Shown: positions 17,322 to 27,118 of the stretch, piece by piece
Layout: every line of letters begins with the position of its first letter
Position numbering within the stretch: position 1 is the stretch's first letter
Origin: Planctomycetota bacterium
Lineage (GTDB): Bacteria; Planctomycetota; UBA8742; UBA2392
Length of the DNA stretch: 64,000 nt
NCBI GenBank assembly: GCA_019636215.1
Contig: JAHBXZ010000012.1
Span: 93,698-157,697, forward strand
Reading direction: 5' to 3'
Program-made: the position numbers and the translations under genes
The notes under the pieces: generated by a model
Database searches by the model: none
Seen by the model: the letters and a program-made list of their open reading frames with translations, nothing else
What the model was told of the DNA's origin: nothing

Positions 17322-18914
17322 ATGTCCAGAACCCTGTTGGCGCTGGTGGTGCTGTGCGCGTGCGTGTTGCCCGCCGCGGATTTTTATGTCGATCCTGTCA
17401 ACGGCAGCGCGGGCGGTACCGGCAGCTCCGGCAACCCTTGGCTTACGCTGCAGCAGGTTGTTGCCGACAACCGCATTGAGTCGCGGGACTGGAACGTGCA
17501 CCCGTACACCGCCGGCGCGGTGCTGCAGCCCAAGAACGCCGGGGCACCTGTGAAGGCCGGCGACACAATCTGGCTGCGTACGGGCTTTCATGGGCAGCTG
17601 GTGCTGAACGGCTTTTACAACGCGGCACCGATCACGATCCGCGCCCAGGCCGGCCACACGCCGCGCCTGAGCCGCGTCAGCATCATCGGCGCACAGAACT
17701 GGGTGCTGGACGGACTGTCGATCAGCACGTCGCACGCGACGCCGTTTGTCAACCAGACCATCATTACCCTGCGCCACGACGGCTTCTGGGGCCCGGCCTC
17801 GGATTTTGTGGTGCGCAACTGCGACGTGTTCTGCGGCAACGATTCCAGCGCTTGGACGGCGCAGGACTGGATTGACAACACCGGTACGGCCTTTGATGTG
17901 CGCTCAGACGACACTGAGCTTGCCAACAATACGGTGCGCAACATCCGCTATGGAATGGCGTGCAGCGGCCTTAACAACCATGTGCACGGCAATGTGATCA
18001 ACGGGTTCTCGGGCGACGGCATCCGCGGGTTGGGCAACTATGGCGTCTATGAATACAACATCATCAAGAACGCCATTGATGTCGGTGACGCCCACCACGA
18101 CGACGGCTTTCAAAGCTGGTCCGTGGGGCCCGGCGGCGTGGGCACCGGTAGTGTTGTGGGCGTCGTGCTGCGCGGCAACACGTTCATCAACCACGAAGAC
18201 CGCAACCACGCCATGCGCACCAGCATGCAGGGCATTGGCTGCTTCGACGGGTGGTTCGATGACTGGGTGATCGAAAACAATGTGGTAATCACCGACCACT
18301 GGCACGGCATCACACTGCTGGGCGCGCGCAACTGCCGCATTGTCAACAACACGGTGATTGACCTTTACACCGGTACCCCCGGGCCAAGTTGGATCCAGAT
18401 CGGGCCGCACAAGGACGCCACGGTCAGCCAGAACTGCGTGATCCGCAACAACCTGGTGAACACACTCAACGTGCCCGCGGGCCAGACCAACATTGCGGTG
18501 GACAACAACATTACGGTGACTGACCCGGCCATTCACTTTGTGGATCCGGCCAACTTTGACCTGCGGTTGCTGGTCACGTCCACGGCCGTGGACACCGGCA
18601 GCGCCACGCTGGCCCCGGCACTGGACCGCGACAAGATTGCAAGGCCGCAGGGCAGCTCCGTGGATGTAGGCGCCTACGAGTGGCACGTGCCGGGCTCCGG
18701 TGGCGGCGGCGGCGCAGGTGGCGGCGGCAAATCTTCCGGCGACAGTGGCTGCAGCACAGGCACAGCCCAAAGCCTGTGGCCTGCATGGTTGCTGACGTTG
18801 ACCGCTGCATTGGCCGCAGCACGCAGGCGCCGTCGCGCGCCTACTTCTATGGCGGGGCCCGGGTGTCTACAGTCGCGGCATGAAACCTTCCCGGCCCCTG
18901 GCCCTGATTGTTGA
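17322..18914 (+). CDS. Exported parallel beta-helix protein with sorting-like C-terminal tail
   Basis: This 530-residue protein has a signal peptide (LLALVVLCACVLPAADFYV), then right-handed beta-helix coils with repeated N-N-x-V motifs (ELANNTVRNIRYG, WVIENNVVITDHWHGI, CRIVNNTVIDL). The fold is that of pectate-lyase-like and NosD-like proteins. Near residues 462-505 there is a Gly-rich linker, a SGDSGCSTG motif, a hydrophobic stretch (LWPAWLLTLTAALAAA) and an RRRRR cluster. This is the layout of GlyGly-CTERM or MYXO-CTERM sorting tails. The frame continues about 25 residues past the Arg cluster and overlaps the next gene by 35 bases. The enzymatic role, if any, is unknown. Confidence 0.8.
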   Translation: MSRTLLALVVLCACVLPAADFYVDPVNGSAGGTGSSGNPWLTLQQVVADNRIESRDWNVHPYTAGAVLQPKNAGAPVKAGDTIWLRTGFHGQLVLNGFYNAAPITIRAQAGHTPRLSRVSIIGAQNWVLDGLSISTSHATPFVNQTIITLRHDGFWGPASDFVVRNCDVFCGNDSSAWTAQDWIDNTGTAFDVRSDDTELANNTVRNIRYGMACSGLNNHVHGNVINGFSGDGIRGLGNYGVYEYNIIKNAIDVGDAHHDDGFQSWSVGPGGVGTGSVVGVVLRGNTFINHEDRNHAMRTSMQGIGCFDGWFDDWVIENNVVITDHWHGITLLGARNCRIVNNTVIDLYTGTPGPSWIQIGPHKDATVSQNCVIRNNLVNTLNVPAGQTNIAVDNNITVTDPAIHFVDPANFDLRLLVTSTAVDTGSATLAPALDRDKIARPQGSSVDVGAYEWHVPGSGGGGGAGGGGKSSGDSGCSTGTAQSLWPAWLLTLTAALAAARRRRRAPTSMAGPGCLQSRHETFPAPGPDC

Positions 18915-19458
18915 TCGCGCACCCTTTGCCCCGCCGGCCGGCGCTGCCGAACTTGCCGCGGCCCTGCGTGAAGACGCCCGTGAACTGATTGCCGCCGTGC
19001 GCCTGCGTACCGGTGCCGACAGCCCGTCCGACGCCGGCAAACTGGCCGCACAGGCCGGTGGCGGCCTGGTGATCATCTTTGCCGATGTCCCGGCCGTGCC
19101 GCCCATGGCCATTGAGGCCGCCATCCATGCCCTGGGAGACTGCGACGCCGCGCTTGGCCCCTGCCCCGACGGCAGCCTGTACCTGCTGGCGCTGCGCCCG
19201 GACCTGGACCCCGCGCTTGTGGAAGAAATCCTCGAAATTGTGTTCCAGCCCGGCACCCTGGGTCCATTGACGGACCTGCTGGACGACGCTGAGTTGCAGG
19301 CAACGGTGCTGCCTCCATGGTTCCGGCTGGCCTCGGCCGCCGACCTTTCCTTTGCGGAATGCCTGGCGCGTCTTAGCCTTATGTCAGAAGAAGGCGAGGA
19401 CGATTTCGTGGCCGACAGGCTGCGCGTCTGGTTTGAAGAATACGCCGCGGAGGCGTGA
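18880..19458 (+). CDS. DUF2064-type glycosyltransferase-A-fold protein
   Basis: The 192 residues match the layout of the DUF2064 (TIGR04282) group, related to MobA/CofC nucleotidyltransferases: IIFADVPAVPPMAIEAAIHAL, then DAALGPCPDGSLYLLALRP. The family's acidic metal-binding and nucleotide-binding segments sit at these places. It is soluble and cytoplasmic. It overlaps the beta-helix gene at its start, and its TGA overlaps the next ATG (TGATG), so it is likely co-translated with the exported HEAT-like protein. The substrate is unknown. The lower conservation of the N terminus leaves some doubt about activity. Confidence 0.65.
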   Translation: MKPSRPLALIVDRAPFAPPAGAAELAAALREDARELIAAVRLRTGADSPSDAGKLAAQAGGGLVIIFADVPAVPPMAIEAAIHALGDCDAALGPCPDGSLYLLALRPDLDPALVEEILEIVFQPGTLGPLTDLLDDAELQATVLPPWFRLASAADLSFAECLARLSLMSEEGEDDFVADRLRVWFEEYAAEA

Positions 19459-22241
19459 TGCACCGGTTGCTGCTATGCGCCATCATTGCCCTTGCGTTGT
19501 GGCCGGCCTGCCTGGCCGACGGGCAAGGGCGCATTGTGATACGGCCTTCGGTGCCCGAGCCCAAGGGCGGGCCGCAGGGACAGCCCGCCGCTTCACCGGA
19601 CGCCGTTGCCCCGATTGAACCAACCGCCGAAGAAGCCGACCGCATCGCCGAGCTGATTGAGCAGCTTGGCGCGGAGCGCCTCAGCCAGCGCGACCGCGCC
19701 ATGGCAGAGCTTGCGGGGTTTGAGGCCCGGGCCCTGCGCCAGGTGCGGCTGGGCAAAGATCACCAGGACGACGAAATCGCCGCCCGCTGCGCGTTGCTGG
19801 AGGAGGTCATCCAGTCGCGACAGGCCGAACTGTTTCTGGCGGCTCGACGCCTGAGCCTGCAACCCAGCGAGCTGGAGCGCCTGCTGGCCGCCGAAGACGT
19901 AAAGCCGCTGCTGGACATCCTGCGGTCGCGCGCCCAGCCGGGGCTGGTGGCACTGTGGGCGCGGGTGCTGGGCCGGCTGGCGGCCCGCACACAGGTGATT
20001 CCCACCGCACAGTTGTGCATCAACGTGGAAGGCATTGAGGGCTACGGTATCGCCCTTGCCGAGGCCGGGCGCTCGCCGTTGCTGCAGCCGGACCAGGCCA
20101 CCGGGCTGGCCGGACTGGTGGCGATGTTGCCGCCCACGCGGGCCGTGGATGTGGTGGATGCACTGACTCATTGCGCGCTGGTGGCCGGCGGGGCTGAGGG
20201 CGTGCAGGCTGCGTTGCGCGCTGCGGCTGTGCTTCGCGGCACCTACACGGCGCGCCAGGTGATGGAGTCGTTGCAGGCCGATGATGCAGCCCTGCGCAAA
20301 CGCGGCAACGATGCCGTCGGTTTGCGCCAGGCCGTCGCCGTCTGCCTGGCACCGGGCTGCACGGAGGCCGAGCTTGCATCGGCCGGGCTTCCGGCGCTGG
20401 CCGCGATGAACCCGCTGGTGCTGTCTGAGTACCTTGCCCTGCTGCGACGCAGTGGCCTGCTTTCACGCCTGTCAAACGTGCTGGTGCAGCTGGTGACCGC
20501 CGGTGCCTCGGCCCGGGCACTGAGCACCGCAGGTGCGGCCTGGGCAGACGCCTCGAGTATCGAGACTGTCAAAGAGGGTTTTGCGGCGCTTCCCGGCGCG
20601 GCGCAGCTTGGGGCACTGGATGCGTTGTGGCTGAACCCGCGCGAGCCGCGGGTGCTGCAGCCCTTCCTGCTGGGGCTGCTTGGGCACAGTGACTCTTCCT
20701 TGCGAAGCGCGGCGGCACGGCTGCTGCGCCAGTACCGGGCCAAGTCTACGGTGGCGGCACTTGCCAAGGCCGCGGTAGGGGGCGACGTCATTTCGCCGAT
20801 TGCGCTGGAATCGCTGGTCGCCATGGCCGACCTGCTGCGCGACCAGCCGACAGAGCTGGAAGGTCTGGTGAAACTGTTGCCCGGGTCTGACCTGGCGCTG
20901 CGCGGCCCGCTGGTGGATGTGCTGGTGGCTTCAGCAAGCCCGCCGGCCCACAAGGCCCTGCTGGAGGAATGGCGCAAGCTGCTGCCGCGCAACGAGCTCA
21001 TGTCAGCCTGTGAGGTGCTGGCTGCGGATACTTCCACGCCAGCCGGGGCCTATGCGGCTTCGGTGATGTCCGGCGTCGAGACAAGGTTCCAGAAAGTCCA
21101 GATGGGCGCACGACTTGACCAGGGCGACTTTGTGCTGGTGCGCGCCCTGATGTCGGCCAGTGCCACAGATGGATTTGCGCTGCTGCGCGCCCTTGCGGCC
21201 GACCAGCGCAGTACATCGCGCGGCATTGCCGCGGGTGCCTTGGCCTTTGCCGGCAAGGACGGCGATGAGATTCACGACTGGATCCGCCGACTGGCGGGCG
21301 AGACCCCTGACCAGGACGTAGGCTCGCTGGAGTACGCTGTTGCCATGAGCGCCCAGCCCGCCGCTGAGGAGTTCCGGCGTCGTGCTCTGCAACAGGGTGC
21401 GGCCTCGCCGCACATCCAGTGTGTGGTTTTGGCCGTGGAGGCGGGCCGGTCAGGCAGCATCACCCGCGAGGAGTTGCTGCGTGTGCTGTTCGACACCCCG
21501 GCCAATGCCAGGAATGCGCTCGACTATGCTTCCGGCCTGTTGCGCGGGCCAATCCCCGAAGAAGCCATGCGCACCATCACGACCACCATGCTGTTTTCGG
21601 AGGAGTTTCAGCCGCTGGGTGACCCCGACAGCGCGCTGCTGTTGGCGGAATCGGGCGTAGACGTGCTGCAATTGCTGTTCGGTGACGACGCCGAGGCCAC
21701 GCCACGCGACGCACAACGGTTGCTGATGACCGCCCTGCTGGGCGAACCTGCGCGGGCCGCGACCATGCTGGACAAGGTGACGGAGGCCGAGGACGGATCC
21801 AACTTCCAGGCGCTGCTTTTCGCCCGGGCATGGCTGGGCAAGGCCGAGTCGCGCGACCGCGGCCGCCTTCTGCGGCTGGGTATGGACCACCCCACCTTGC
21901 GCATGTTCGCGCTGCGCAAGGGTGCTGATGCCGGCAACGCCCATGACCTGCGCGGGTTGATGGATCGGTTCAGCTCGCTGGGCGGGCAGTTTTCTGAAGC
22001 CGCCACGGCCGGCATTGAACTGCGCGTCGACCGCTGGCGCGGGATCATGGTCGATCTTGACGGCGCGGCCGGGCCGGCTTTCGGCCTCGAAGCAACTCAA
22101 CGCAACCTTGCCGTGGCGCGCCTGCAGCGCCTGTTTGCGCCGACCATGCCTGTCGACTGGGATACATGGTGGAGTGCCCGCCGTGCGTTGGTCGAGCGCG
22201 ACAATCAAACCGGCCGTTATCACTTTGTGGAGCTGCCATGA
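19458..22241 (+). CDS. Very long exported helical-repeat (HEAT-like) protein
   Basis: This 927-residue protein has a signal peptide (LLLCAIIALALWPACLADGQ), a Pro-rich linker, and then Ala/Leu/Arg-rich helix pairs along the whole length (for example LLGHSDSSLRSAAARLLRQYRA, PLVDVLVASASPPAHKALLEEW), which look like HEAT repeats. GGAGG precedes the ATG, which overlaps the previous stop. The end overlaps the next gene by ATGA. I do not recognise a family; a scaffold or protein-binding role in the periplasm is inferred from the repeats only. Confidence 0.7.
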   Translation: MHRLLLCAIIALALWPACLADGQGRIVIRPSVPEPKGGPQGQPAASPDAVAPIEPTAEEADRIAELIEQLGAERLSQRDRAMAELAGFEARALRQVRLGKDHQDDEIAARCALLEEVIQSRQAELFLAARRLSLQPSELERLLAAEDVKPLLDILRSRAQPGLVALWARVLGRLAARTQVIPTAQLCINVEGIEGYGIALAEAGRSPLLQPDQATGLAGLVAMLPPTRAVDVVDALTHCALVAGGAEGVQAALRAAAVLRGTYTARQVMESLQADDAALRKRGNDAVGLRQAVAVCLAPGCTEAELASAGLPALAAMNPLVLSEYLALLRRSGLLSRLSNVLVQLVTAGASARALSTAGAAWADASSIETVKEGFAALPGAAQLGALDALWLNPREPRVLQPFLLGLLGHSDSSLRSAAARLLRQYRAKSTVAALAKAAVGGDVISPIALESLVAMADLLRDQPTELEGLVKLLPGSDLALRGPLVDVLVASASPPAHKALLEEWRKLLPRNELMSACEVLAADTSTPAGAYAASVMSGVETRFQKVQMGARLDQGDFVLVRALMSASATDGFALLRALAADQRSTSRGIAAGALAFAGKDGDEIHDWIRRLAGETPDQDVGSLEYAVAMSAQPAAEEFRRRALQQGAASPHIQCVVLAVEAGRSGSITREELLRVLFDTPANARNALDYASGLLRGPIPEEAMRTITTTMLFSEEFQPLGDPDSALLLAESGVDVLQLLFGDDAEATPRDAQRLLMTALLGEPARAATMLDKVTEAEDGSNFQALLFARAWLGKAESRDRGRLLRLGMDHPTLRMFALRKGADAGNAHDLRGLMDRFSSLGGQFSEAATAGIELRVDRWRGIMVDLDGAAGPAFGLEATQRNLAVARLQRLFAPTMPVDWDTWWSARRALVERDNQTGRYHFVELP

Positions 22242-25156
22242 GACATCGCCCATTGCCGTTGGTTGCACTGGCAGGGCTGGCCGTGGCAACACTGCTGGTT
22301 GCCCGCGCTCCGGTCGCGGCGCAGGACGACGCGCAGCCTTCGGCAACTTTGGCCTTCGAACTCGCCCAGTTGGCAGAGACCTGGGTGCACGGCGACGACC
22401 GCCAGGCCGCGGCACGCCTGGAAACGTTTGCGCAGGACAATCGCCTGCGCGGGGAACTTCCGCGCTGGCTTGCCGCCCTGCGCGCGGGATTGGCCCTGCA
22501 CAACGGCGACACCAAAGCCGCCATGGCGGCGTTGCAACCAGAGCTTGATGCCGCCGACAACCCGCGCCCGTACCTGCGCGCGGCGCGCATGATGACAGGC
22601 CTGGGCTATGGCAAGGAAGCGCTGGCAGTAGTGCGGCAAGGCCGCGCGCGCGACCCTAAATCGCCGGCACTGGCACGCTTTGAAGCCGGGCTGCTGTGGC
22701 TGGAGGGCGACTTTGAGGCCGCCGTCAGCGCCTACGCAGGAATCATTGCCGCCGATGCCCGTGAGGCCTACCCCTATGTGCCGCCCGAGTTCGGCGATTG
22801 GGCCAACGTGCGCCCCTGGGGCGGCCCGGACAAACCGCCGCCGGAAGTCGACAAGCGCCGCGTGATCCGCGACGAGTGGGACGACTGGGATTCTCCCAAG
22901 GCCGCGACCGATTGGGGTCGCGAGCCATTTGCAGACCTGTTTGAGCCCGCCACCTGGTTCAGCACAGACCTGCCAGGGCTGGAACGCTGCATTGCCGAAA
23001 TCGCCACCAACCCGACCGAACTTGCCCGCCAGCGCGCCGCGCTGACAGCCAGGTTGCAGGCTGCTCGCGAATCCCAGGCTGCGCTGGAGGCCTATCGAGG
23101 TGATGACGCCGGCCTGCGCCAGAACCTGGCCGCCAAGGCCCGGCGCGAGCGCGCCCTGGCGGTGATTGCCGCCCGCGCCGGCATACAGGCGGACCTCGCC
23201 GCCACCCGGGTCGCCGACGCCGAGGTCCTGGTGAACATGGCGCAGGAAGTCGCGCCTGACGACATCGCCCTGCTGGACCTTCAGGCCCAGGTGATGGCGC
23301 GCCAGGGCAAGGCCGAGCAGGCCCGCACCGGCCCGCTGGCGCGGCTGGCCAGCCACGGGCTGGTGCTGTACCCCGGGCTGCTGTACGCGCGGGGGCCCCA
23401 GCAGCAGGCCGTACACCGGGCGTTGGAGCCGGCCCTGACGCTGTACAAAACCAATGCCCAGGCGGGCGAACAGCAGTTTGAGGCGATTCGAACAGCCTTC
23501 GGGCCGGAACACCTCAAGCGCAACGTTGCGCCGGATCTGCTAGGTGTCTGGCTGTACCAGCGCGGCGAAAAGGCCCTGGCCATGCGCTATCTGGCCGATG
23601 CCGGGCGCATGTCGGGATTTGAAAGCGGCAAGTCACTGGCACCGGACGGTGTGGTGCTGGAGTACGCGCTGCTGGCCCTGCGTGCACCGGTGGGGGCTGC
23701 ACCCGAGCGCAAGGCCGAGGGCGATGACCCCGAAGGCAAAGCCGAGCCCGAACCTGAGCCGGAACCCGGCGAGGCCAAACCGGGCAACGCGCCTGACAGT
23801 TCCGACCCCTTGCCGCTGCGGGTGCTTCCGCGCGCTGGCCTGTTGCTGGGCTCAATTCCCGACGCCCGGTCGGTGGTCTGGCGTGTTGCAGCCGTGGACT
23901 TCTGGGGCGGCAACTGGGGCACACAGAACCACCTGCGGGCCGCACAATCGCTGCCCGATGGCGACAAGCAGCTGCGTGAATTGCTGTATGGATATCACGT
24001 GCGCCTGGCCACAGAGCTGACCGAGGCGCAGTTGGATGCAGCCCTGGCCGAAGATCACTCGGCCAGCAAGGCCCTGGCCGAAGCCATGAAGTCCTTTGCC
24101 GATGGCCTGCAGCAGGCCAAGGGCGGCGGCAACTGGCGCATTACACAGACATTGCGAGAGCGCGCAGGGTTCCTGCTGGGCATGGTGGAATCACGTGCCT
24201 TGCTGGTGCGCGCGCGGCTGCGCCACAACCCGCCCAAGAACATGGCCGAGCTCGCCGTGTGGCTCAAGGCCCGCCAGTCCCTGATTGACCTGCGGGCCCA
24301 GCTCAAGGCCAGCGGCAACGAGATCACGGACAAACTGGCCCAGGAACGCGCCGCCGCCAAGGTCCCTGAAGTGGTTCATTCCGGCCTGCTGCTGGATTGC
24401 GCGAAGCTGCTGGCACGCAACGGCGACTGGGCCGGGGCTGCACAGCTGCTCTGGCTCAACCGCGACGTGCCGATGGGCATTGACAGCCGCGGGCGCCGGC
24501 TGTTCCTGGCCGCGCTGTTCGCGCGCAAGGCCGGCGACCTGCTGACCGAGGCGCGTTGCCGGATGGCGGCATTGGAAGAAGATGACCCCAACCGCAGCAG
24601 CATGGACGTGTCGCTGCTGCTGATGGAGTTCGCCCAGATCCGCGGCGAGATCGAGGAGTTCGGCACCCGCACGGACCTGGAGGCATATGTAGAAAACAGC
24701 ATCATCCCCTGGGCAGACTCACGGGCGATTAGTTCGGTGTTCCAGACGGCGCCAGAACTTCGTGCCAGCCGCGCCACGCTGCTGATGCGCAACAGCCTGC
24801 GAGCGGGCATGGACGGCATTTTCCGCAACGCGCTGGCCGAGGGCAGCATCTCCACCATCGACCGCAACTGGATCAAGATGATCTCGCCGCGCGAAAGTCA
24901 CCTCAAGTGCATGCGCTTTGCACTTTGGGTGCTTGCCTGCGACCTGCCGGCAAATCGCGGGCGGGGCTTCAACAGCGGGTTGAACTCAGCCACCGACACC
25001 ATCCATGGCTGGGGCATGCTGCTGCAACTGCATGAGAGCCGCGCTGTCTACGACCCGACCACCAAGCCCAAGGCCGAACGCCTGAAGGCGATCATCGCCC
25101 GCTGCAGCACGCCGTCGGAAGATGTTGAAGAAGATGACGAAGACTGGTGGGATTGA
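22238..25156 (+). CDS. Very long exported TPR-like protein
   Basis: The 972-residue product has a signal peptide (LPLVALAGLAVATLLVARAPVAAQ). TPR-type repeats (DTKAAMAALQPELDAADNPRPYLRAA, DFEAAVSAYAGIIAADAREAYPYVPPEF) follow. A low-complexity Glu/Pro block (KAEPEPEPEPGEAKPG) lies near residue 510. The C terminus is acidic (EDVEEDDEDWWD). It starts inside the stop of the HEAT-like gene (ATGA), so the two are almost certainly made together and may form one complex. No enzymatic motif was found. Confidence 0.7.
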   Translation: MRHRPLPLVALAGLAVATLLVARAPVAAQDDAQPSATLAFELAQLAETWVHGDDRQAAARLETFAQDNRLRGELPRWLAALRAGLALHNGDTKAAMAALQPELDAADNPRPYLRAARMMTGLGYGKEALAVVRQGRARDPKSPALARFEAGLLWLEGDFEAAVSAYAGIIAADAREAYPYVPPEFGDWANVRPWGGPDKPPPEVDKRRVIRDEWDDWDSPKAATDWGREPFADLFEPATWFSTDLPGLERCIAEIATNPTELARQRAALTARLQAARESQAALEAYRGDDAGLRQNLAAKARRERALAVIAARAGIQADLAATRVADAEVLVNMAQEVAPDDIALLDLQAQVMARQGKAEQARTGPLARLASHGLVLYPGLLYARGPQQQAVHRALEPALTLYKTNAQAGEQQFEAIRTAFGPEHLKRNVAPDLLGVWLYQRGEKALAMRYLADAGRMSGFESGKSLAPDGVVLEYALLALRAPVGAAPERKAEGDDPEGKAEPEPEPEPGEAKPGNAPDSSDPLPLRVLPRAGLLLGSIPDARSVVWRVAAVDFWGGNWGTQNHLRAAQSLPDGDKQLRELLYGYHVRLATELTEAQLDAALAEDHSASKALAEAMKSFADGLQQAKGGGNWRITQTLRERAGFLLGMVESRALLVRARLRHNPPKNMAELAVWLKARQSLIDLRAQLKASGNEITDKLAQERAAAKVPEVVHSGLLLDCAKLLARNGDWAGAAQLLWLNRDVPMGIDSRGRRLFLAALFARKAGDLLTEARCRMAALEEDDPNRSSMDVSLLLMEFAQIRGEIEEFGTRTDLEAYVENSIIPWADSRAISSVFQTAPELRASRATLLMRNSLRAGMDGIFRNALAEGSISTIDRNWIKMISPRESHLKCMRFALWVLACDLPANRGRGFNSGLNSATDTIHGWGMLLQLHESRAVYDPTTKPKAERLKAIIARCSTPSEDVEEDDEDWWD

Positions 25157-25171
25157 GTCTGCCCCGCAAGG

Positions 25172-25684
25172 TTACCTGCGCTTGCCGGCTGCGGACTTCT
25201 TTGCGCGCTTGGCGGGTTTTGCCTTTGCCTTGCTGCCCGCCGCGCCCTTGGCCCGCTGCATGCGATAGTTGGAAAACCCAATTGGCTCGGCACCGGGCGT
25301 AGGCGAACGCCAATAGCTGGTCAGCATCAGGCTGTCGCCTTCCTGGATCAGCGAAACAACCACATGGTTGCCGGTCACGCTTCGGCCTTCCACGGCCAGG
25401 GCACCCGGGTCTTCGGGGGTCACGGGCATCACCATCGATCCGTGCAGGGTCGAGGCCACACACAGGCGCAGCCAGCCGTCGGGATCCACGGTCAAGAATG
25501 ACTCCACGCCCTGCAGCAGCGCACCGGTATTGGGGTGCCGTGACTGCACTGAAAACGCCAGAAACGCGCCATCAAGGGCGGGTTGAATGTCCAGTGTGAC
25601 CGTGGCAGGGACGTTCTTCAGTGTCTCGCCAGCGCCGACCCAGCGGCCCACCCAACCTTCATAGGCCTTGAATTCGGGCCTCAT
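25172..25684 (-). CDS. DUF1579-like lipocalin-fold protein with Lys-rich tail
   Basis: The 170 residues begin with a beta-barrel-like domain (YEGWVGRWVGAGETL, LDGAFLAFSVQSR, TVDPDGWLRLCVASTL) that resembles DUF1579/nitrobindin-type small barrels. The last 25 residues are Lys/Ala/Arg-rich (KAKAKPAKRAKKSAAGKRR), like a histone-H1-type nucleic-acid-binding tail. There is no signal peptide. It is transcribed divergently from the DUF4139 cluster. The function is unknown; a ligand-binding barrel tethered to DNA or RNA is one speculative reading. Confidence 0.6.
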   Translation of the reverse strand: MRPEFKAYEGWVGRWVGAGETLKNVPATVTLDIQPALDGAFLAFSVQSRHPNTGALLQGVESFLTVDPDGWLRLCVASTLHGSMVMPVTPEDPGALAVEGRSVTGNHVVVSLIQEGDSLMLTSYWRSPTPGAEPIGFSNYRMQRAKGAAGSKAKAKPAKRAKKSAAGKRR

Positions 25685-25830
25685 GGCAGCGTCCTTTCAT
25701 GTCGTGATGTTTGTCTAAGTCAATTCAAGCCCTGAGTCCAGCATGTTCCGCAGCAGCCGGGATTAATCCGGAACCGGATGCCGTCCTGTTGCGTCGGAAG
25801 TGGGTCGGAAACCTCAAAAGGGGCCAGGAT

Positions 25831-27114
25831 ATGAACAGGTACACTTTCGGAATTGCCGCACTGCTGATGCTGACCGCGCTCTCGCCGGCCCTGATGGCCA
25901 AAGAAGAGCTGGTGACACTGCCCAAGCGCGACAAGGTGCAGTTGACCATCTACAACAGTGTAGACCTGACCTTGGTGCGCGAAACGCGCAGCCTGACGTT
26001 CAAGAAGGGTAACAACCGCCTGCAGTTCTCCTGGGCCGGTACCCTGATTGACCCCACCAGTGTCGAGTTCAAGGCCGTGACCGGCGCCGACAAGCTGGAT
26101 GTGCTGGACACCAGCTATCCGGCCGAAAGCAACCAGATGCTGATCTGGACAATCGCCGCCGAGGCCGACCTCAGCGCAAACGTTGAAATCAGCTACTTCA
26201 CCAGCGGCATCAGCTGGGCCGCCGAATACCACGGCATGCTGGCCGCCGATGACTCCAGCATGACCCTGACGGCCTACGTCACGGTGATGAACAACAGCGG
26301 CGAAGAGTACGAAGACGCCCAGGTTCGCCTGGTGATCGGCAGCATTAACCTGGTAGAGACAATCGCCGGCCTTGCCGGCGGCCAGCGCACCGCGCGCATG
26401 GAAGAGGCCTACGGCGAGATGCGCAAGGCCGGCAGGGCTGCGGATTCCAGCCGCAAGGAGATCGTCAAGGAAGGTTTGAGCGAGTACTACATCTACACCG
26501 TTGGCGGCACCGAGACGATTCCCAACGGCTGGGCCAAGCGCCTGCAGAGCTTCGAACAGGCCGGTGTACCCGTGCGCAGCGTCTACACCTGGGACCCCGC
26601 CAAGTACGGCGCGCAACTGGCCCGCATTCTGACCTTCAAGAACGACGAAGCCCACAAACTGGGCAAGGAACCGCTGCCCAGCGGCATCGTGCGCTTCTAT
26701 CGCAACGCCGGGGCCGGTCGCCTGGGTTACGTGGGGGCGATCTCCACGAACTACATCGCCAAGAACGACGAGATCAAGGTCAACGCAGGTGCCGACCCTG
26801 AAGTAACCATGAAAGTCACCCGCACCCAGTTGAAGAAGGAAAACCTCAGCTTTGCGTTCAACGGCCGCCAGCAGTACCTGCAGGGCTGGGACACCTACGA
26901 GACCTTTAAGCTGGAACTGCGCAACTTCCGCGACCGCGCCGTGGACTTTGAGATCAACCTGGTGTTCGGTGGCGACTTTGACTTTGAATCAGAACTGGCC
27001 AGCAACAAGGTCGACTTCCGCACCCAGCGCTTTGCCCTGAAGCTGGACAAGTCCGGGAAACAGGAAGTCGTCTACAAGGTTCGCACCCGCTTCGGCACCA
27101 ACGCCAAGAAATGA
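25831..27114 (+). CDS. Exported DUF4139 protein (paralogue 1)
   Basis: This is the first of four related genes. The 427-residue product has a signal peptide (FGIAALLMLTALSPALMA), then KEELVTLPKRDKVQLTIYNS, an N-terminal beta domain, and the DUF4139-type core with SYFTSGISWAAEYHG and YVTVMNNSGEEYEDAQVRLVIG. The C-terminal half is beta-rich (LELRNFRDRAVDFEINLVFGG). The ATG at 25831 follows AGGGGCCAGGAT. DUF4139 proteins have no established biochemical role; the exported, all-beta form suggests a structural or adhesion function. An upstream in-frame start at 25711 lacks a ribosome site and would hide the signal peptide. Confidence 0.85.
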   Translation: MNRYTFGIAALLMLTALSPALMAKEELVTLPKRDKVQLTIYNSVDLTLVRETRSLTFKKGNNRLQFSWAGTLIDPTSVEFKAVTGADKLDVLDTSYPAESNQMLIWTIAAEADLSANVEISYFTSGISWAAEYHGMLAADDSSMTLTAYVTVMNNSGEEYEDAQVRLVIGSINLVETIAGLAGGQRTARMEEAYGEMRKAGRAADSSRKEIVKEGLSEYYIYTVGGTETIPNGWAKRLQSFEQAGVPVRSVYTWDPAKYGAQLARILTFKNDEAHKLGKEPLPSGIVRFYRNAGAGRLGYVGAISTNYIAKNDEIKVNAGADPEVTMKVTRTQLKKENLSFAFNGRQQYLQGWDTYETFKLELRNFRDRAVDFEINLVFGGDFDFESELASNKVDFRTQRFALKLDKSGKQEVVYKVRTRFGTNAKK

Positions 27115-27118
27115 CGAT

